Below are positions 59,167 through 64,000 of a stretch of 64,000 bases of DNA, piece by piece. The DNA is taken from contig JAPEIS010000013.1 of NCBI GenBank assembly GCA_029531795.1, positions 1,488,001 through 1,552,000 on the forward strand. Reading direction: 5' to 3'. The stretch is from Sclerotinia nivalis (lineage: Eukaryota > Ascomycota > Leotiomycetes > Helotiales > Sclerotiniaceae). The translations under genes were made by a program, and so were the position numbers. How positions within the stretch are numbered: the stretch's first letter is position 1; each line of letters begins with the position of its first letter. Under the pieces are notes generated by a model. The model was not told the DNA's origin. It ran no database searches and saw only the letters and a program-made list of their open reading frames with translations.

Positions 59167-61020
59167 ACTATTTGATTGAAATTTAAATCCCACGTATCTC
59201 TCTACATCATTTATTCCGAATCTGATCATTACAATTGAGATACTAATTCATCTGACTCTAGATACGATAATTATCAGGGATGTGGCAAAGATACCGTACC
59301 AAAAAGGAGGCAGGTAACGTGACTCTAAAAGGGTCTATATAACCACTCCAACTCAACCTAGTTTAATAATAAAAAATGCGCAACTTCAACTTAATCATTT
59401 TGTAACCGTTTCCGTCGTGTTTACTGGCAAGTACGCTGTACAATATGGCTTGTCGTACCGCTACTTTAATTATCATCATCATCGTCATCACTCATTTCCT
59501 ACATAGGGAAAATATCTTCCATTCTTCATTGTTCATCCTTTATACCACGAAATTCAAATCCTCCCGCAATGATACTAACTATATCTTACTCCCCTTTCAC
59601 AACCCCTCCTTACATCAACTATTTTTCCTTCCTTCCATCTATCCATCTTTTCTTCCTCCTATCCCCAAAAATCACCTCACCATTTTCATCCTCATTTTAT
59701 CTTCTTCATCATCATATCTTCACACCCTCTCTCCTATCCCTCTCCCGCAGCTAATTCCGCACCTCTCCACATTTCCCTTCCTAAAATGCGGTAAATTGCG
59801 GGGTGTATAGTATATGTAGGTAGTACGTAGTATATATTACCTAACTAACTAACTGGCTAACTAAAAGATAGTATGTATGCGGGGTAGGTTTAGTATGTTG
59901 ATATAGTAGTTACGTACCTAGTACTCTACCTATATTAGTATCTGTAGCTAGACACATAATTGGTAATATTCTCGAGGTTTATAGGTATATGTACGTGATT
60001 ACTTTTACGGGAAGATGGAGGGACATGGATTCGGGGAGTGAGGGATTTGCAATTGGGTCTTTGTTATATAGGGGGTAGGGTGGTGGTATTGTTGTTGTTG
60101 TTGTTTGGAGAGGGGGGGGGGATTAGTTGGGGGCTTGGGGTTGTAGATAAATGTATGGATCGCTCGATTGATTGGGTTGGTCTTAGGATGTAGTATAGTG
60201 ATAATGAGGAAGGAATATTGGGGTTTTGTGATGGAGTTTGTGTTGGAGTTTGTAATGGGTCTAGGGGGGGGCAGAGGCTTTTTGATTTGGAATGTATGCC
60301 AATTTGTATGTTTGAGTTTTTACATTATACTGCCGTTGTTATTGCTGATCATGATCTTGCAATGAAATTTGTTTTGATTACCGTCTGTCATTTGGTAGTT
60401 TATTCACCTACTTGCATACATTGTCTCATCATCCATCTTTCTTCTTTTGGGGGAAAGAGTATTGTGACTACCTCCAAATTTTGCACCTGGTTACTTAATG
60501 ATATTATCATTTCTCTCTGAACATCCCTAGGGAGTTGCGAAAGGAAATTGTCTGGCTTTACTAAACAAAAAGAGAAGTGAAGTTGGGGAGAAAGAAAGGC
60601 TTTTATAACATTACACATTACTATATGGTCTTTTTAGGGTATACAGTCTTACGATCGAGTAAGTGAAAATCGTTCAATTTAGAGGGAAATGAGATGATAT
60701 GTGTTTACGGGCTAAGTGTTTCTTCTCTTGATCTTTGGGCGAAGCAAGAATTCTGTAATCTTACTATATAAACATCCCACATATAGAGAAGTATCTACTC
60801 AAAGAATTTCAGAATCATTATAGCCATATGGGAAAAGGACTAAACTCACAGACTAGCTCATATTCTTTTCTTGTTGTGAGATGGGTTGTGTGTGATGTCA
60901 TGGAGGTATGAAAGGAAGAACATTTACGGGGTTCGACTCATGAGAGTTGGATTGTTGATGAGGGAAGTCTTTGATGACAGAAGGACTAGGCGAAGGGTTG
61001 ATGATGATGATGGTATTTTA

Positions 61021-61210
61021 CATCCTGGGGACCCCGTGGAGTCCCGCACCTCCCGAAGAGTATAAGGACAGGCTAGTCTAAGGATATTTATATACAGATA
61101 TCAGAATATATTTCCACCGATTGATTTCCATCTATCCTGCCCCTGTAAACCTGAGAAAGCCGCTCAGTCGTGCGGACCGCGGATGCCGCCTTGTGACACT
61201 CTTCGACTTC
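61021..61210. other. GC-richer island with hairpin potential, unassigned
   Basis: Within AT-rich non-coding DNA this stretch has GGGGACCCCGTGGAGTCCCG (61026-61045) with self-complementary GGGAC/GTCCC, and a second GC-rich segment at 61148-61192. It does not match tRNA, 5S rRNA or a TPP riboswitch that I can recognise. A structured non-coding RNA is possible but unproven. Confidence 0.25.
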
Positions 61211-64000
61211 AGACCTTCTACTCCGTTTAGGTTGGTCTGTGGTGTGTGCTTATCGAGGGGAAGGGTTGAGGGCGATGATAATTGATGATAATAAGAGTTG
61301 ATCAATTAAGAGGATGGGAATTGATACAATAGCATTGGATGAGGGTATTAACTCGAAGGAAAGAAGAGGCAAGAAATCTAGAATCGGAATCGCAGTAATT
61401 CCTATATTTCATAAAAATCATCTTTAATATTCGAATAAGGAAATTATGGACTTACAAAATTGAAATTCTGGAGCTCTCTATAGCCATAATAAGAGGAGGC
61501 ACAAAAAGTAAATAGGGGAAAGTAAGTTGAGATGGAAGTAATGGATTGATATTCCGGGGGTTGGGATTTCAAATCACATTGCTGTCTATAGTAAAAGAAA
61601 AGATTTGTTATTAAAAGTTTTCTATGTCAATACAGCTTTTTTGAGAACTTTAATCTATCTTTTTATCTAATGAATGACATTTTCTAGTACCTTTTAGAAT
61701 AAGATGCCACAGTCTAATCGTCTTCAAACCAGATAATAACTGAGCTACACCTCCTGATCTGCCACTGGATTCCACACAGAGTATTCAATGTCTTAAAGGC
61801 TCTTATATACCCAGGCTTATGTTTTATTACGGTTATTCATACTAAGCATTATGAATCTCATCCATTGGACCCCGTACCAGGATAACTTTTCCATTCCCTT
61901 TCTTCGTCTTTTTTCGCTCAAAATTTTCTTCCTGTGCTAGAAATCTCCGCTATACCTCAAACTTAATCACGATATAGAATCTTTAGAGTATTTCAGTGAC
62001 GGGGAAGGACAGGGAATTTGTTCATCAAGTCATCTTGAATATTCATATCCATCGAGTGATAGGAAAGGACTTTGTGCCCTTTTCAACTTATACTCTGGAT
62101 TGGCTGCGTTGTTGTTGTTGTCTAATTCTGATATCCTTAAATGATTATGATATGAAATTGTAATCATGATGATAATAACGTCAATATGACGGTATAACTA
62201 CTTGATTGCTTCTGATATTGGTATATATAGTATCGCGACAATTAATTTCTGATGACAGGTAGTCTCCTGACTCGCCTCACAACATGAAGAAGAAGAATAT
62301 CTCCAGCAACCTGGGATGATTACGTCGGAATTGTAAAAGTAGTTTTGTGTGGAAATCTTGGATTTGAGAAAAGCTTATATAGGAGAGTTATAGGATTAGG
62401 GTGATGAAATGACATGTAGACGAGAAGAGATGGAGCAGCAAACCTGCCCGGGAGGTAATGTCACCATAGCTTGAAATCAGTACAGGTCTACCAAGATCAT
62501 GAAGGATAAAAAGCCTTTGAATCATAACAATAGCAAGAGATAACCGCAAATAGCAACTTTGCACCTAATCTGACATGGCAAAATAACTAATCCTGCACTA
62601 CAAGATATTGTGCCGGGTGTCTGACAGTAACCTTAGGAATTCGGGATGGACATAGAAGTGATGTGGGAAATTTTATGCTGCTTATAGTCAGAACATTTGA
62701 CAATAATAGACATTTTTACCGAGAGAGTATATACATGATGATGCCGCCTCCCAAGACTGCCAAAATAGCATACGCCATCTATATCCCCATCCTCCATGCT
62801 GCTGCCCCGCTCCCTATATGAATGCGCAACAAGTACACAGATAAATGACTAAGCACATGTTGCATTATCAAGATCGATAAATACAATCTCTTAAACTCTT
62901 GCTCGGTTATAAGAAAGATTTATGACCCCTGGAGAGAAATGGTACTTTCGAGGAGTGGAATGAAGGAATGGTAAAAAGTGAATGATAGACGGATTTTCGG
63001 AGTAAATTATAAATTGGAAAGGGTTCACTGTGGCTCTGCCCTCTTTTCTCGCTTTATTGAGTACAAGTACCATATATACCCTAATCGGTCGATTTGAGTA
63101 GTCTGCTGTTTTATCATGCGTTTCCTGTTATTGATTTCTGGAAACTAAAACGCAGGCATTGGCACCACATGTTAGATGATATAGATTATATACACGAGAT
63201 AATGTTCCTTGATATCTTCTTAGAAACCTTTATTTTGATTCTCAGGTTCTGGATATAATTATAAAGTCTCGGTGTTAAAGATTGGGTAATCTATACTATA
63301 TCCATGTAATAACTGTTGTCAAAAGTTCAATATCAAGGATATCGTAGGTATACCTAATGAGTAATGAGTAAATAGTATCAACAATAACATCAACCTAATT
63401 AATCCTCGAAGATAAAACTTGTACACAAAGATTCCTATCTAAATCAAATAACTACATCCATCACAAATCCTCACCCCATGGGCATGGAACTTGTAAACTT
63501 CCCAAATTACAGTTTACCAGATAATACTCTGCAGTATATAGGCGGCAATCGCAAAGTAAATTGCGAATTAAGATTTACCCCTAATACTGAGCCACGACTT
63601 ATACCAACTATTCCTGAAATCCATCCATACATACTCCTCACTTACCTCTCGTCAAAAATTTTCTTTCTGCCACTCAGCCTCTTGAAGTCAGAACTGTTTA
63701 ATAGCACTTTTGTGAAATTTTTATAACCCAAATAGCACTAGAATCTATTACTCTATTTTTGGGGGCCTCTGGAAAATAAGTAGAAAGTTTATTGGAAGAT
63801 CAAAAATCGTTTCGAGGACAAGCTGATGTTAGTGGGTTACAGGTAATTGAACAAGGAATCTACTGCTATGAACCAACGGAATCTGGAATCAAGGCTCGCT
63901 ACCAAATTTGCTTATCACGTTTGATTGTTAGAAAAATGATAAATGGTATTGATTGTCAACGGAATTGGATGTAAGAAAAAGATGTTAGACATCATAATTC

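Larger units (their letters stand above)
58396..64000. other. Gene-poor stretch to the window end
   Basis: About 5.6 kb without a supported gene. ORFs reach about 121 codons but are low-complexity translations or lack any family. Simple repeats are frequent, including GTT and GAT runs and a G-run near 60112-60121. It may be the upstream region of a gene beyond the window, a subterminal gene-poor tract, or non-coding RNA territory. Confidence 0.45.

Noticed and set aside
61021..61210. TPP riboswitch candidate because of CTGAGA
   Set aside because: The paired conserved elements of the TPP aptamer are not found at suitable spacing.
62250..62290. C/D-box snoRNA candidate (TGATGA and CTGA)
   Set aside because: The boxes are too close together and there is no terminal stem; these motifs are common by chance.

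Overview
The window is nuclear DNA of a filamentous ascomycete, most likely a Leotiomycete of the Botrytis/Sclerotinia kind. The evidence is many short introns (about 45-90 nt) with GTAWGT-type donors, CTAAC/CTGAC branch points and YAG acceptors, Pezizomycotina-specific families (Pth11-like rhodopsin-domain protein, GMC oxidoreductase, fungal BioDA fusion, UvsD/Rad26) and AT-leaning intergenic DNA. The genus is an inference; no rDNA or other marker is present. No tRNA, rRNA, CRISPR array or intact transposon was recognised. Exon coordinates given below were worked out by hand from splice signals, reading phase and family similarity.

Layout. 0.3-1.5 kb: a divergent GDP-mannose-transporter-like protein. 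3.0-10.4 kb: a biotin biosynthesis cluster, with biotin synthase (bioB) and KAPA synthase (bioF, ending in a peroxisomal-type AKL tripeptide) on the minus strand and a fused BioD-BioA enzyme on the plus strand. Together these cover every step from pimeloyl-CoA to biotin. 10.8-13.1 kb: an unusual membrane protein with an NF-X1-type RING finger. 14.6-15.8 kb: a putative amidoligase. 16.7-18.7 kb: GMC oxidoreductase. 19.1-20.9 kb: a secreted aspartic-protease-like protein whose active-site motifs are changed. 21.7-23.1 kb: a seven-helix rhodopsin-domain protein. 24.9-28 kb: the checkpoint gene uvsD/ATRIP, divergent from a CDP-diacylglycerol synthase gene (28-29.5 kb).

30.1-36.2 kb holds three paralogous genes with shared intron positions that encode long-helix proteins. 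Two (A, minus; C, plus) have a central coiled coil and hydrophobic hairpin, an architecture like alpha-helical pore-forming proteins. Gene A carries a nonsense codon. The middle gene B keeps both ends but lacks the coiled coil and hairpin. I regard this trio as the best candidate for an undescribed system.

36.9-41.7 kb: two head-to-head flavin aromatic monooxygenases (salicylate-hydroxylase-like and phenol-hydroxylase-like). 43.1-47.6 kb: xanthine dehydrogenase. The rest is almost gene-free: about 9.1 kb (47.6-56.7 kb), then one strongly codon-biased hexose transporter (56.7-58.4 kb), then about 5.6 kb to the window end, rich in micro- and minisatellites.
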